64,000 nucleotides of DNA from Nissolia schottii (GCA_003254905.1 QANU01102472.1:70264-134263), one strand, 5' to 3'. Counted from the stretch's first letter, positions 1 to 11,884 are shown. Notes: generated by a model from the sequence alone, not told the origin. Program-made: numbers and translations.

Positions 1-329
1 GTGCGTCGCGCACGGTTGTTCGAAAAATATTCCGTTTGAACCGTCGCGATCCTCTAATTCCCACCTACCTAAGGGTATTAATGTTTGAAGGTGTTTGTGA
101 ATTTTTCTCTGGGAGATCATTTTCACGTACACCGTTTTGCGTGCCAAATTTTATCGGCAACCAATGGCAGCTCAGTTGTCTGCCGAATTTTCTACCGCGA
201 CACGTCTAAATTCCTAGGAATATTTTAACTAAAATTTTTCGGCTCAATTCTCTAATCATGCTTAGAAAATTAATTATTTATTTATATTTTACGAATATTT
301 CTCTAACGGAAAAAAATCGGGATGTTACA
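1..329 (-). mobile_element. Partial LTR of a gypsy-like retrotransposon, cut by window edge
   Basis: Read on the minus strand, this stretch begins TGTAACATCCC at 329 and runs off the left edge. It resembles the first half of the complete solo LTR at 32595-35435: positions 1-13 match 33121-33133, and the following 100 bases align with roughly 33000-33120 in reverse. The middle part is more diverged and shorter, so it is a related subfamily, not a recent copy. It is an old fragment with no coding content. The rest of the element, if any, lies outside the window. Confidence 0.65.
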
Positions 330-539
330 TTTAGAAGCTAGTTTTGAACTCGCTGGTCTATGGGATCCATTATGTCTCTGTCTAAGGTCCCTAGAGACCA
401 GAGATCCTTAGCGGCCCATTTTATTTTGTTAGTTACTTAGTTAACAAGTTGATTAGTTTGTTGTGTGGTTATGGCCTCTGGCCTTAATTGTAATTGACAA
501 TAAATACCCCATTAGTATCATGTAAATTGATAACTTTCC
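330..539. other. Spacer next to LTR fragment
   Basis: Moderately AT-rich sequence with a TATA-like block (CAATAAATACCCC near 498). It may belong to the neighbouring LTR remnant. No coding signal is seen. Confidence 0.3.
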
Positions 540-1971
540 AACTCGAGTTATTTATTTGCCTTTGTTTTAAGTGGTTTAGTATTTTTAGTTTATTTTATTA
601 GTCTTTTTTATAATTTATTTAGGTAATTACATCTTTTGTTTATTTTATTAGATCTTGTTATTTATATATTATTTTTGGTAGATTTTAGTTATTTTCAGGT
701 AAATAAATCTAAGAGGATATTTAAGATTTGAAAGTGGATATTTGAATATTTGAAAAAAGTAGAACATAAGACTTGAAGGGAAGATTTGATCAAATTTAAT
801 TTGAATTTGAAAGGAGATTGGATTAAATTCGAAGGAAATCAAAAGTGAATGGTTTTCACGCCAATTTTGTCATCGATTTTGCACTCTGATAAAGGACGGA
901 TTTTGACTTAGCTCAAATTACAAAGTTATAGATCTCTTACTTAAATTTAATTAGAGACTTTGATCACCTCAATCAGACGTCTATAGCGAAAGTTATGACG
1001 TTTTACCACCACAATGTAAAGTTGCCAAAAAAACATGTGTGAATAGTGACCAAAAAGTGGAATTTAGTCTTTTTCTACTCAATTTGGATTCATTCTCATA
1101 AATATAATATCTAAGAGCACTCCAAATGAAGGCCACCGAAATTCATAAATTAGAGAAGAGGTAGCCCTAGGAGAGCTCCATTGTTTCTCCATGGAACCTT
1201 TATTTTCTGGTTTCATTTTCTTTTCTTCATCTTTCAATATGAACTAAGTCGATGCTAAGGCATTGATGTCACCGTTTCTTTGATGATGTTATCATAATAC
1301 TTCTTTGTTATTTAGTTTTTCTATCGATGTTAATTAAGTTGCTATGAATTGTTATTAATGATTTTGATTAACTGGTCATTAATTGAATGGATTATTGTCT
1401 TGCATGAATTTGAGAAAAGGAATGCGAGAGGCTCTATTATTGAAACTATATGTTAAGTGACAATCCGAGAGTAACAAACGCAACCTATGTGGTCGTATGT
1501 GGGGAATTCACAAATCATTCATGCTTTTAATATATTATGTTATGCCAAGAGATTAGGTAGTCGCTCTAGGTAAAGATAATTGCTCGATCTCGAGAGAGAC
1601 TTGTGACTAGGATAGGATCCTCATCCATTAGTTAACTAGATTAATAATTGAATAACAAGGTTTAAGGGTAATTGTGCATACTTGTCTATGAACATGCTTG
1701 AGTCTAGAATATGTGAAGTCAATGTCCTAGTCTCTTCTCCTAGTTTCTTCTTCCATTGTTCAAAGTTTGTTTTGTCTCCTTTCATTTGTCATTTTATTTT
1801 ATTAAAATCAAATTCAATTCTCTGTTGTTACAATAATAAATTCAATCAAATTATTTGTTGATAAAATTCTAGTGTAATATTATCCTCATGGGTTCCACAA
1901 CTTGAATTTTAATATTCACTCTTATTATTTATATATTAGTGCACTTGCTAATATTGCAAAATTCTCATCAT
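540..1971 (+). mobile_element. Probable gypsy-type LTR remnant (boundaries uncertain)
   Basis: There is no open reading frame. Phrases such as the one around 975-1005 (a block about 'attribute of' a uniform response, ending GTTATGACGTTTTACC) and the end block near 1890-1971, which closes GTGCACTTGCTAATATTGCAAAATTCTCATCA-like in two halves, resemble the ends of long LTRs in legume gypsy families, where this motif directly precedes the primer-binding site. No second LTR or internal domains follow, and no target duplication was recognised. It is an old fossil; the family assignment rests on memory of similar elements. Confidence 0.35.
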
Positions 1972-2539
1972 AAATATTTCATTCATGGATGAAAAACAAT
2001 AATCATTTGACTTCTCTAACTCCAAACTTTTTGTTCCCTTCTTGCAATAAGCTCATTACCTCACAAAGAAATGCGCAGTTCAAAATATCTTAAAATTGCG
2101 GGGAATGAGAAAAATTTTTATTTATGTAAAACTCTAAAAGAGTTCTGCTTTTTAAAAGAATGGTCATACTTATTGACCTTGGTCTATGTTTTGAGGAATA
2201 TTTGGATGTATCGGAGGATACTATAATGTAAACTAATCTTATTAGAGATTTAATTTCACATTGGGTGATGGTGTTATCGTTAAGAAGTCATTTGAGCAAT
2301 TATTTAAATGAAATAACGCAAAGAAAATAAAGTGAAGTTATTAAAACAAAAATTTTCAATATATACTTAGGTCTGCTTGGATGACCTTATTTAATTTGAA
2401 AAAAAAAATGGGATGGATTTGAAAAAATTATACATATAATTAATATATAAAAATAGATTTAATAAGTTAATTCTAATTTTATAATTTTTTTACACAAAAA
2501 TGCTTTTGTCTTTGCCTCTCAGTAATTAACCAAAAGAAA

Positions 2540-3430
2540 AAATTAAGAAAATATTCTCTTAAAATGATAAAGTAAATATATTTACCTTTTAATTTAATAT
2601 ATTCATAAAATTTATTTTTAAAATATATATTAAGATTTTTATTTTGATCACTTCACTTTATTGCCTTTATGTTATTCCTACTAAATGGTTAAAGTAATAA
2701 AACAAATTTAGAAATTTACCAAATTAAAAAGAAAATAAAACCTATTAAAATTAAATAAGATTTGAGATATATTATACACGTACTTAATAACAATTAAAAA
2801 TATTTTAAATAAATTATTTTATAACTTTTTTAACTATAATGCTTTGGTCTTTGTTTTTCAATAATTTACCAAAAGGAAAGACTAAAGTATTCTCGTAAAA
2901 TACAAAGTAAAGATATATTTCTTTTTAAATATTAAAAATATACTGTAATCTTATTTTACTAAATAATTGAAAACTACATATACTCTTATTTTATTAGTTT
3001 ATAGATTATAGATCCTCATTTTATAAGAACGCTTTTAAAAATGCAAAAGAAAAAATATCTTACCAAGGATTGCGATAAATAAAGCAACGCTGACGCCAGG
3101 TCTAACTATTTCAAACAATCTTGATTGGGTAACTAAGTAAAATTATATCTTTTATTAATTAAAATAAAAAGATTCTTTTATCTTAACTTATTCAATAATT
3201 TAAAATTAAATATTTATTTATTTAATTGAATTTGAATACTTTATATTTAAGTTCACGTTTTCTTCCCACTATCTACTTAAGTGTCCTATATAAGAACCAC
3301 ACATCTCAGCCTCAACCAAATGAAATATCTTCTTTGGTAGTATATAGCTTCGTTGTTTCAATATATTACTCTGTTGGAGTCATAGCTACAAAACTATCAA
3401 TTTAAACCACTCCATAAGTTACAACATTAA
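2540..3430. repeat. AT-rich duplicated segment, copy 1
   Basis: This block is clearly related, in the same order and orientation, to 5690-6836. Shared landmarks include TGCTTTGGTCTTTG, CAATAATTTACC, the run CACACATCT followed by AGCCT, and GTTGGAGTCA. Copy 1 lacks both insertions present in copy 2. No coding potential is seen. It probably derives from one or two duplicated transposon-like units. Confidence 0.6.
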
Positions 3431-3800
3431 CTACTTTAAAGATGATTTCGTTCAAGATAGAGATTATATCGTACATGGTTATTTATATGCATCCATCTCT
3501 TTTATTCCGTCTCTTTGCTCAATTGCTCAAGCTGTGGTAAACTATAAATACAAACCACTTCATAATTTATGATCTACATCTTTAGCTAGCGACATTAATT
3601 ACTTTATTATTTTTTTTGAGGTGGTTAATGTTGTTTAAGATTGAGATTATACCTTACTTATTTGAGTATATACATCTCAAGTGCTCAAACTAGAAAAACT
3701 ATGAATGCAAACCACTAAATCTTGAACACATTAACTATTATAAAGTGATTTGATTATTTTTTGAGGTGGTTAATTTCGCTCAATAATTTACCAAAATAAA
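3400..3800. repeat. Degenerate short tandem duplications
   Basis: The phrases AAACCACTTCATAA, GACATTAATTACTTTA and GAGGTGGTTAATGTTG recur here two to three times at roughly 150-200-base spacing and again at 7420-7480, to the right of the inserted element. This looks like old tandem duplication of the same AT-rich repeat. No gene is present. Confidence 0.45.
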
Positions 3801-4459
3801 TTAATTTAATTTATTGTGTATATTTTTTTAAGCATAACAGTCAAAGCAGTAGGGCATAAGGAAATTTAGTTAATTAAAAAGAAAACGAAGTTTATTAAGA
3901 TCTAAATAGATTTGAGCGGCCAAAGGTAGTTGACATAATTGATAAGGAGTGAATTCATATTTCGATAAGGATGTGGGTTCAATTTTTGTTGTTTCTAGTG
4001 GGATGAACGTTGTTGAATTCAATTAAATTTTTATGTAAAAAAAAAAAGATTTGAGCAAATTAAGACTCCTATGTAATTAAAATTAGAAAGAATTCAAACT
4101 ATTCTTATTTTATTACCTTTTAAGCAAAAAGTATGATCTATAAGTCAAACTAGTCCCTAGATCTTGTCATTTAACATAGACAAATTTTTGGAGAGAAACG
4201 ATGGTTGTTTTCAGAGCACTCAGGGCTAAAAATTAATAACTTCAGCCATTCAATTCCATAATAGCTATAGTCTCCATCTTCAATAGTGTTAACTGTTACT
4301 ACAACAAATGTCATTTGGTTTCACTAATCTGCCTGACGTTTGGATGAAGATTATATCTTATATACATGGTTAAACATTCGGCTGCTTGTTATTATGACAT
4401 TCAGTACTCCATAAATACGTGGTTAAGTACCTTGAACGACATTCACTACTCCATAAATT

Positions 4460-4460
<1 letters not shown>
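3801..4460. other. AT-rich spacer
   Basis: Mixed AT-rich sequence with further weak echoes of the neighbouring repeat. No gene, RNA or element with clear ends is seen. Confidence 0.4.
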
Positions 4461-4535
<75 letters not shown>

Positions 4536-4545
4536 ATAACAACAA
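4461..4545. repeat. (AAT)n followed by (ATT)n perfect inverted microsatellite
   Basis: About 13 AAT units run straight into about 13 ATT units, so the tract is self-complementary and could fold into a long hairpin or cruciform. The poly-isoleucine open frames on both strands are artefacts of this repeat. Confidence 0.95.
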
Positions 4546-5689
4546 CATTGAATTTGTGGTTGTCCCTCTCGATGTTGATAAAGGAGAGAAGAAAGTGGCT
4601 CAAAACCTAAAATCATTGGTTCCTTCTATTCCAATTTTGTTCTTTGTTGTATATCATATATCACTATAATTAATAGTTTTGATCATTTTATTTGCTACTA
4701 CAAAATCATTAAATATTAGTGAATTTTACTGACAGATATATCTACTGGCGTTACTAGTGGATTTTAAGTACGATATCCGCTAGTAAATACACTTTTCTAC
4801 AATGTTAGTGTAGAAGCCTACCATTGTTGGCAGATAATTTATCCGTCAGAATAATGTGACGCCAACATATTACCGTTGGACTTATCCGACGGTAATCACC
4901 AAATAGTTTAAAAAATATGAAAGACATTTACCCATGAATATATTCACTTGTAACCATCAATTTTTTAATAAATTTAGGTTTTAAGATTTAGGGTTTGGAA
5001 GTTTTAGTATATTAAAGTTCTTATTTATGTTCTTTAATAAACAATAGCAACGTAAACACAACACTAAAAGGTATGATATAATCAATGGGACTAACGAAAG
5101 CTACTACTAGATAATTAGAGTGATACATTGAGGGGGATTTGACTTGAGCCTAGTTCAGATTACAAGTTAGGGTAACCTAACCTAAATTTGAGAATTTCTC
5201 GAATGTTAGTTTTATATGGGTAAAAACAAGCTACTTATCGATCAAACACTATCCAATATTTATAAGTTCATCCCTATGGTATATATATATATAACATTGT
5301 GTGAAGGATAATGTGTGACTACAACAATTTTTGGAGGGTTAAGTTTATATTCTTAATGAATCTATAGCTCATGCAAGAATGAGTGGTGTGTTTGACTATA
5401 GTTCACACTTGATAGATTCACCTATGTGAGTGGTCGAGGTGATGCCACCTCTATGAGAGCTTAGACAACTCTCCAGAGCTACTCATGAAACACAGGTAAC
5501 AATGCATGACCAAGAAGCACCGCGTTGAACAACTTTGGATGAGAAGAACGTGTGAATAATGAGATCACAAATCACAATATTAGAATGGAGGTTCATAGAG
5601 GTTCTAATCTCACTGGCATTTTCGTGAGTAAAATTTCATTTGCTCTATGTAAAATTTCATTCTCGTGAGTAAGATATTTAAATTTTAAT
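4546..5689. other. Spacer with possible CACTA-like remnant
   Basis: Between about 4700 and 4910 there are repeated short motifs of the type CCGTCGGA / TCCGACGGTAA and CTACTACAAAA, reminiscent of subterminal repeats and termini of CACTA transposons. No paired ends were found. The remainder is AT-rich and without coding signal. Confidence 0.3.
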
Positions 5690-6836
5690 TTAATATATTC
5701 ATAAAATATATTTTTAAAATATGTTTTAAGGTTAAGTTATTTTCTTGACGTTATTCCTATTAAATGGTTAAACTAATAAAACAAATTTATATATTTACTT
5801 AATTAAAAGAAAATAAAATCTATTAAATTAAATTAGATTTGAAATATATTACACACACACTTAATAAAAATTAAAATTATTTGTACATAAATTCCTTGTT
5901 ATTTTATAACTTTTTAACAAGAATGCTTTGGTCTTTGGTTTTCAATAATTTGCCGAAAGGAAAGAATAAAGTATTCTCTTAAAATGACAAAGTAAAGATA
6001 TTTTTTTTTAAAAAAAATTAATGAAAAATATATTGTAATCTTATTTTACTAAATAATTGAAAGGTACATATACTCTTATTTTATTAATTTATAGATTACA
6101 GATATCTTGATTTTATAAGAAATTTTTTTCAAAATGCAAAAAGAAAAACATCTTACCAAGATTATGAGTAATAAATCAAGGCTCTATTTAACTGGCGCTG
6201 AGTCATCACTGGTCTTATGCTACTCATGTGGCTGTTGCTATTGCTCTGTTGCTGTCTTTCTTTGATGTTGCTGCTGATTTTGCTCTGTTGATGGCTCTGG
6301 TTTTGGCCGTCACACGTACATATGGCTGCTGATTGCTGATTGCTGATTGCTGATTTCCTTTGCTGTTGCTAATCGCTTTGTTGATGGCTCTGATTTTGGC
6401 CTGCAGCTTCTTATGATGTTTGTTGGTCGCTGGAATTTTAAAGCTGCTGTCATCTTTCTGGTGCTTTCCTGTAGTTCTGTGTCATTCTTTTGATGGTTTG
6501 AGTTTTATAATCTATAAAAATAAAAAATAAAAAAAAAATCTATTTCAAACAATCTCAATTTGGTAAATAAGTAAAAGTATATCTTTTATTAATTAAAATA
6601 AAAAAAGATACTCTTATCTTAACTTATTCAACAATATTATTTGTTTAATTGAATTTAAATATTTTATATTTAATTAAGTATACGTTTTCTCTCCCTTGCC
6701 TACTTAATTGTCCTATATATATAAGAACCACACATCTTAGCCTTAAACCAATGAAAAATCTTCTTTGAGCCTGCTTCATTGTTCCAATATATTAATCTAT
6801 TGGAGTCAGGGCCATAAAAGTATCAATCCAACTCAA
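5690..6836. repeat. AT-rich duplicated segment, copy 2
   Basis: Second copy of the block at 2540-3430. It is interrupted by a poly-A-tailed insert at 6190-6538 and ends at the inverted-repeat element 6837-7399, beyond which the repeat resumes (about 7400-7490). Because copy 1 lacks both inserts, they arrived after the duplication. Confidence 0.6.
6190..6538 (+). mobile_element. Poly-A-tailed retroposed insert (LINE 3' end or SINE-like)
   Basis: The insert is flanked by the direct repeat TCTATTT (6183-6189 and 6539-6545), ends in an A-rich tail (about 6514-6538), and is absent from the homologous place in copy 1 near 3105. The body is rich in TGCTGATTGCTGAT and TTGCTGTTGCT motifs, as seen in 3' untranslated regions of plant L1-type LINEs. 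No reading frame of a reverse transcriptase is present, so it is either a heavily 5'-truncated LINE or another retroposed transcript. Confidence 0.6.
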
Positions 6837-7399
6837 GAGTTTTTTACTCTTTTGTCACTTTTACAAGGACAAATTATCAAAATACCCTTTTCAAAACATA
6901 TTACAGGACTACTACGGTTTTTGCTGACGTGACAGGCAAATTCAGTAAGGATTCGCCAATAGCGTTGGCGAATTCAGTAAATGTTTTTAATTTTAATTTT
7001 TGTTTTTAATTGAAATGAAAGTAAACGTTCGTATATGTGTTATGTTAGCACATCGTGGACGGAGAATTCACTACATGCAAAAAATGTGGATTCTTAGGTA
7101 AGCTACAAAAAATAAAAAAAAAATTTACAAAAAGATCGGGACACTATTTATCGTGCACGCAGGGGGAGAATCCATCGATTTGCATTTTGAATGGCCGAAA
7201 TGGCTTGGGCTCATGCGCGCGAGCCCAACTCCCTTCTCAACTCTTTTTACCAAAACAACAACTACTAAAGGTATATAAACACTTAAAAGGTTTGTGATCT
7301 AACCAATGTGGGACTAGAGCTTTTGAAATACATCAGCTTTTGAAAGGGGGTTATTTTGGTGATTTGTCCCTGCAACAGTGGCAAAAGAGTAAAAAACTC
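6837..7399. mobile_element. Non-autonomous DNA element with 23-bp terminal inverted repeats
   Basis: The left end GAGTTTTTTACTCTTTTGTC and right end (7377-7399) are inverted copies of about 23 bases with one mismatch. The 563-bp body interrupts the AT-rich repeat, which continues on both sides. A clean target duplication was not identified, although the flanks share a CCAACTCAA / ACTCCCAAA resemblance compatible with a 9-bp Mutator-type site. Inside, 6951-6973 is a 9-bp-stem palindrome (ATTCGCCAA, loop TAGCG). An open frame at 7055-7297 lacks an ATG and resembles nothing known. Confidence 0.55.
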
Positions 7400-7489
7400 C
7401 CAAATTAATCTACATCTTCAATGACATTAACTAGTCTATGGTGATTTAATTATTCTTTGACGTGGTTAATGTTGTTTAAGATTGAAATT

Positions 7490-7990
7490 ACTCTTTCACT
7501 TTTATGATTCTTTATTTAATTTATTTTTTACAATTGATAGAGTTTCTTCATTTATATAAGTTGAGAAACTAATTTTATAATTTGCAATGATTTTGTGTCA
7601 TGTTAATTTAATATGACTCACTTATATATAATTTATTATTGGATGAAATCTAATAAAACTCACACTCAATCAAAATTTTATCTAATAATAAATAATAAAT
7701 AAATCAACACACAATTTCTCATAATATAAATACAAGTAATATTTCTCATTATTTTGACCCAAAAGCAAATATATTAGCCTAATCTATGCAGGCTACTGAC
7801 TTGGCCTTTTCCCTTGATATAGGCTATGAACTACGGCTAAGCCCAAACTGCAATGATGAAGAAAGACAAAAAAAACAGCAAATAATATTATAATTATTGT
7901 GTTCTACATCTTTAGGATTTTTTTACATATATATGGCCTCAATACATTTATATTCCCATAATATGGTCTATTCAAAAAAATTACGAATGT
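7490..7990. other. AT-rich spacer
   Basis: No gene or recognisable element. A sharp change to GC-richer palindromes begins near 8004. Confidence 0.4.
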
Positions 7991-8003
7991 ATGTGTTTCT
8001 TGT

Positions 8004-8198
8004 CTAAAATCGCCACCCCCTATGGCAATTTCAGACATTTGAATTTTTTTTTATTTTTTATTTTTTTAAAATTTGAAATCGCCATAGGGGGTGGCCATTT
8101 CATACTCTGAAATTGCCACCCCTTGTGGCGATTTCAGACATCTAAATTTTTTATTTTTGAATTTTCTGAAATCGCCACCCCCTGTGGCGATTTCAGAA
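8004..8198. repeat. Cluster of four palindromic CGCCACCCC/TGGCGATTTCAGA motifs
   Basis: A roughly 30-base unit, of the form TCTGAAATCGCCAC then CCCCTGTGGCGATTTCAGA, occurs at about 8004-8035, 8074-8102 (inverted centre), 8107-8138 and 8165-8198, separated by T-rich spacers. Each unit is itself a near-perfect inverted repeat, so each can fold into a hairpin. It may be the end region of an uncharacterised transposon or a small satellite. Confidence 0.7.
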
Positions 8199-8344
8199 AT
8201 TTGTCCCATATTTTCGTAATTTTTCATTCCAACCCATATTTTGGGAATTTTTCCCATCCAAAATCATATAAATGTTAAAACCCCACATCTTTAACAATCG
8301 TTTGTTTTGACATGAAAAAAATTGGTTTTTATTTTTTCATATTA

Positions 8345-8346
<2 letters not shown>

Positions 8347-8384
<38 letters not shown>
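8347..8384. repeat. (AT)n microsatellite
   Basis: Uninterrupted AT dinucleotide tract of about 38 bases. Confidence 0.95.
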
Positions 8385-8387
<3 letters not shown>

Positions 8388-8577
8388 TTTTAAAATATAA
8401 TCATTTTATGTAGAAGAAAGGGATTTTTCTCTGATTTTATTGTTCTGCTTTAATCAAACGAGTGACTAGCATCACATATTTTCAAGTCAATTTGTGTGGG
8501 GTTTAGCATTTTTTTCCATGCATGTATTCCAGAAGGAATTCAATTAACCATTTCATTATAAGAAGAAAAAGAAATGT

Positions 8578-8582
<5 letters not shown>

Positions 8583-8619
<37 letters not shown>
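8583..8619. repeat. (TA)n microsatellite
   Basis: Uninterrupted TA dinucleotide tract of about 37 bases, about 200 bases from the previous one. Confidence 0.95.
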
Positions 8620-8622
<3 letters not shown>

Positions 8623-10329
8623 GAAATAAAATTTATATAGTCTGTTGGAGAAGTCACAACATGAGAGGTAGGCACGCACGCATGATAATTAAAGTTGAAT
8701 TGAATCTTCGCTGCAATATTATATATATACACACACAGGAATCTTTTATTTTTTTAACCTAATACATGTCAAATGGATCAATTACTATGATGTGTGTTGA
8801 TTGATTATTTGCATTATGTATATAATATGTATCAAGTAATGGTTAATTAATTAGTTTTTTTTGTTTTCAAACTACTGATTTAATGATACTTTTGTAATAT
8901 TGAAGGAGTTAATTTGTGAACACAAACAATATTATTGCTCATTTTGTCTAACTTCATCAACTTGTTAAAATAAAGTGAATTAAATACTCCTTCCTCCAGG
9001 TTGAAAGATTTCGGATAACATGAATGTTTTCTTTTTGCGTTTTTCACCTTTAAAACGCGAACGAAAAATTGAACCATAAGTATAATATGTCTATTGGAAA
9101 AAATGAAAGGAAAAAAAAATGTAGAGAAACTTGAAGTGCCTAAACCTCATGGTCACAGGACCAAAAATTAATTAAAGAATCAAATTTGTGTGAGTTATTG
9201 GTAAATGATGACGAAATTTTAATCTAGTTCCGTGTATGTATAAAAATAAATAAATCTAATTCCGTGTAAACAAAATAATAATAATAAATCAGTTCATTAA
9301 TTCATAACGTGAGAAATCTGTAATTCCCTACTTGTTTCCAATTACAATATGGGACGCAAAGTACGGACTCCAGAGAATAAAGAGAATAACAAAGACCCAT
9401 CTTTTACGTCTCTTTTTTTTTTAATAGAAATTAGTGTAAAAATTATTTTGAGATATGTCTTGTGTGTAGTTATTTATTTTTTTTTCAATTGAAAAATAGA
9501 TTTTAAATTATCTTTAGACAACAATTTTTAAATTTTTTTTATACGTCTTTTAATTTAAACATGTTTCTCTTTTGCGAAATATTTAGGAAACCTAACTTAT
9601 TGGCCTAAATATCACCCTAATGAATGACGTTTAAAATTTTATTTTTTATTTTGTCCCTTAATATACTAAATGTCATTTATCAAAATTCATAAATATTTTA
9701 TTCCACTCAATATTAATTATATCCTAATAAATTTTCCTTTAAAATTTAAGTTAAAAAAATATGTGCATATAATGTGTTATCAATTCTTCTAAAAAAATTA
9801 TATTAATTTTCAAAATTTATACATATTCAACTAACATTTTTAACCGACTCTCCATTTGTGCATGTGTGTCAGAGAGCTAACAACCCCTCATGCCGGTGCA
9901 TGAATAGTAAGTACTCTTTATGCCTGTGAAGGTGAATGGTCTTGGAACTAATGCTTTTGTAAGAAAATCAGCTAAGTTAACTCAGTGGGGTTAGACAACT
10001 GGTTGTAAAGAGACATAATATAAAATCATTAAAATTGTCTTCTCCTATCACCTTAAGCTTTTTGAAGAGATTATTCTTAAGATGATATTAGAGTCACTAT
10101 AACTAAAAAGGTTAAGGGTTCAATCATTCATAACTTATTCTTGCGTGAGGTTCTTAAGACAGGTGAATAATCTCTTCATAAATCTTATTTTACCATGTGA
10201 CCATCAATTTTAATATGTTTCGTCTATAGAAAATAAGATTGACCCCAATATGTAAGGCAAATTGATTGTATAAAAAAAAAGGAATAAGATAATGACGAGG
10301 AATCAAAAGGGTCCTTCAACAAGTAAAGT
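8620..10329. other. AT-rich intergenic spacer
   Basis: No reading frame, RNA gene or paired element ends could be supported. Short A/T homopolymers are frequent. Confidence 0.4.
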
Positions 10330-11367
10330 AACCCCCCCCTTTTTTTTCTCTCTCTATATATATATATGACCTCCACACATGCACGTGGAGGTTAGCATCC
10401 TTCATATTTTTATTTAGACAAAAATCACATTCCTTTCCTTTGTTAATCAATTCATAATTATGAGTAAACTTGTAATTTCATTCTATCCACATTAATTACT
10501 TTTTCCACTCTTCTCTCACCTATTTAGTATCTTCTCTACTATTTATTTCTCTCTCTTCTTAACATAATTATATTAGTAAGTTTGCTGGATAAAAATATCT
10601 AATATTAATTTGATAAAAAAATATTTTTATTAAACATTTAATTCTCCAAAAAAAATTTATTCAAATAAAAATTATCAAAAATTCTTACCACAATAAATAA
10701 ATGAAAAATCCAAATGTTCATATTACAACTTTAAAAAGTTCACCTATTAATTTTAAATTATTATACTAAACAAGTTTTTGTTATAACTGATTGTTTAATT
10801 AGAAAGATATTTTTATGCATTAAAAAAATAACAGAAATTGTTTTACATTAAAAAAGAAAAAATCTTTCCCTATTTTTTATTTATTTATTAAGTTGACCGA
10901 AAATATGAAAAAAAAAAATCAACTCAAATCGTCTTTCCCTTAAACGGAGATATATAAACTTCATGCGTTAAATATGTAGGTATATAAATTTTAACATTTG
11001 CAAATCAAGCTTTATTTACTTTTGGTGAGTAAATGAATAAGTATTCAAAAAATAGAAGGAAAAAAAAACTTATGAAACAACTTGTTTTAAGTGCATAAAA
11101 TGATCTTTTTAGTTAAATAATTATTTCCAACAAAAATATCATGTGTTTAATGCAATAATTTGAATTTAATAGGTGAGATAAAAAAGTTAAAGATGCAATA
11201 AATGCAAATGAAATCAAAATATGAAATCACTCATATTTACAAGTTGATTTACAAAAGAGATGAGGATTGTTTTTGCTTAAATAAAAATGTGGAGGATGCT
11301 AACCTTCACATGCGCATGTAGATGTTAGTAACCCCAATTTCCATGTATATATGGGGAGGGGGGGGTT
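10330..11367. mobile_element. Large inverted-repeat (foldback/MITE-like) element
   Basis: The left end (about 10330-10425: ACCCCCCCC, TATATATAT, CCTCCACACATGCA, GGTTAGCATCCT, TTTTTATTTAG) reappears as its reverse complement at about 11275-11367. The arms are therefore roughly 90-100 bases, imperfect, around an AT-rich core of about 850 bases without coding potential. The core near the left arm also carries CATGCACGTGGAGG, itself a short palindrome. No target duplication was convincing, so the superfamily is open. Confidence 0.6.
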
Positions 11368-11880
11368 AGGATCTTTGGACTCTTAGACAGATTTAATGTA
11401 TGGTCCATTGGGATTGAATCCGACTTGGACCTAGTATTATTTTCTCTAGTTCATTAGGGTTCTTTGTTTAATTAGACCCAGTTACATACCTAGAAAATAT
11501 TTGAAGTTTCCTAACTCTTGAATTTAAACTTGTCATTTAGTATTTGTTTCATAAGATCTTCTCTAAATCATCTCTAGCGAGTTCTAAATCATCAACATTT
11601 ACAGATATGGTGAAACCCCTTTATATATCCTTGCTGAACAAAGAATTATCCAATTCGGATGGTAGGAAACTAGAAGAGATAAACACAACAATAATTTTCA
11701 CATTTCATTGCTTACTCTCTTATTTTGGAGAGCACATAGGGATTTTTGTAGTTTGCGCACCATCTTAGGATTAGATTTATTAGCATGTAAAGTTCTTCAT
11801 CGAGATTCCCGTAAAGAAAGGGAATATTTATACATCAAGTTGATAAAAAATGTCAATTTTTGGTTGTCGCCACATTTAGC
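11368..11880. other. Spacer, possibly more retrotransposon debris
   Basis: Short open stretches on both strands, but no domain recognised. It lies beside the copia fragment and may be part of the same fossil. Confidence 0.3.
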
Positions 11881-11884
11881 AAAA

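Noticed and set aside
4370-4610. Poly-isoleucine open frames on both strands
   Set aside because: They are translations of the AAT/ATT microsatellite.
7055-7297. 80-codon open frame with a CKKCG motif
   Set aside because: It has no ATG, lies inside a non-autonomous transposon and matches no known zinc-finger pattern.
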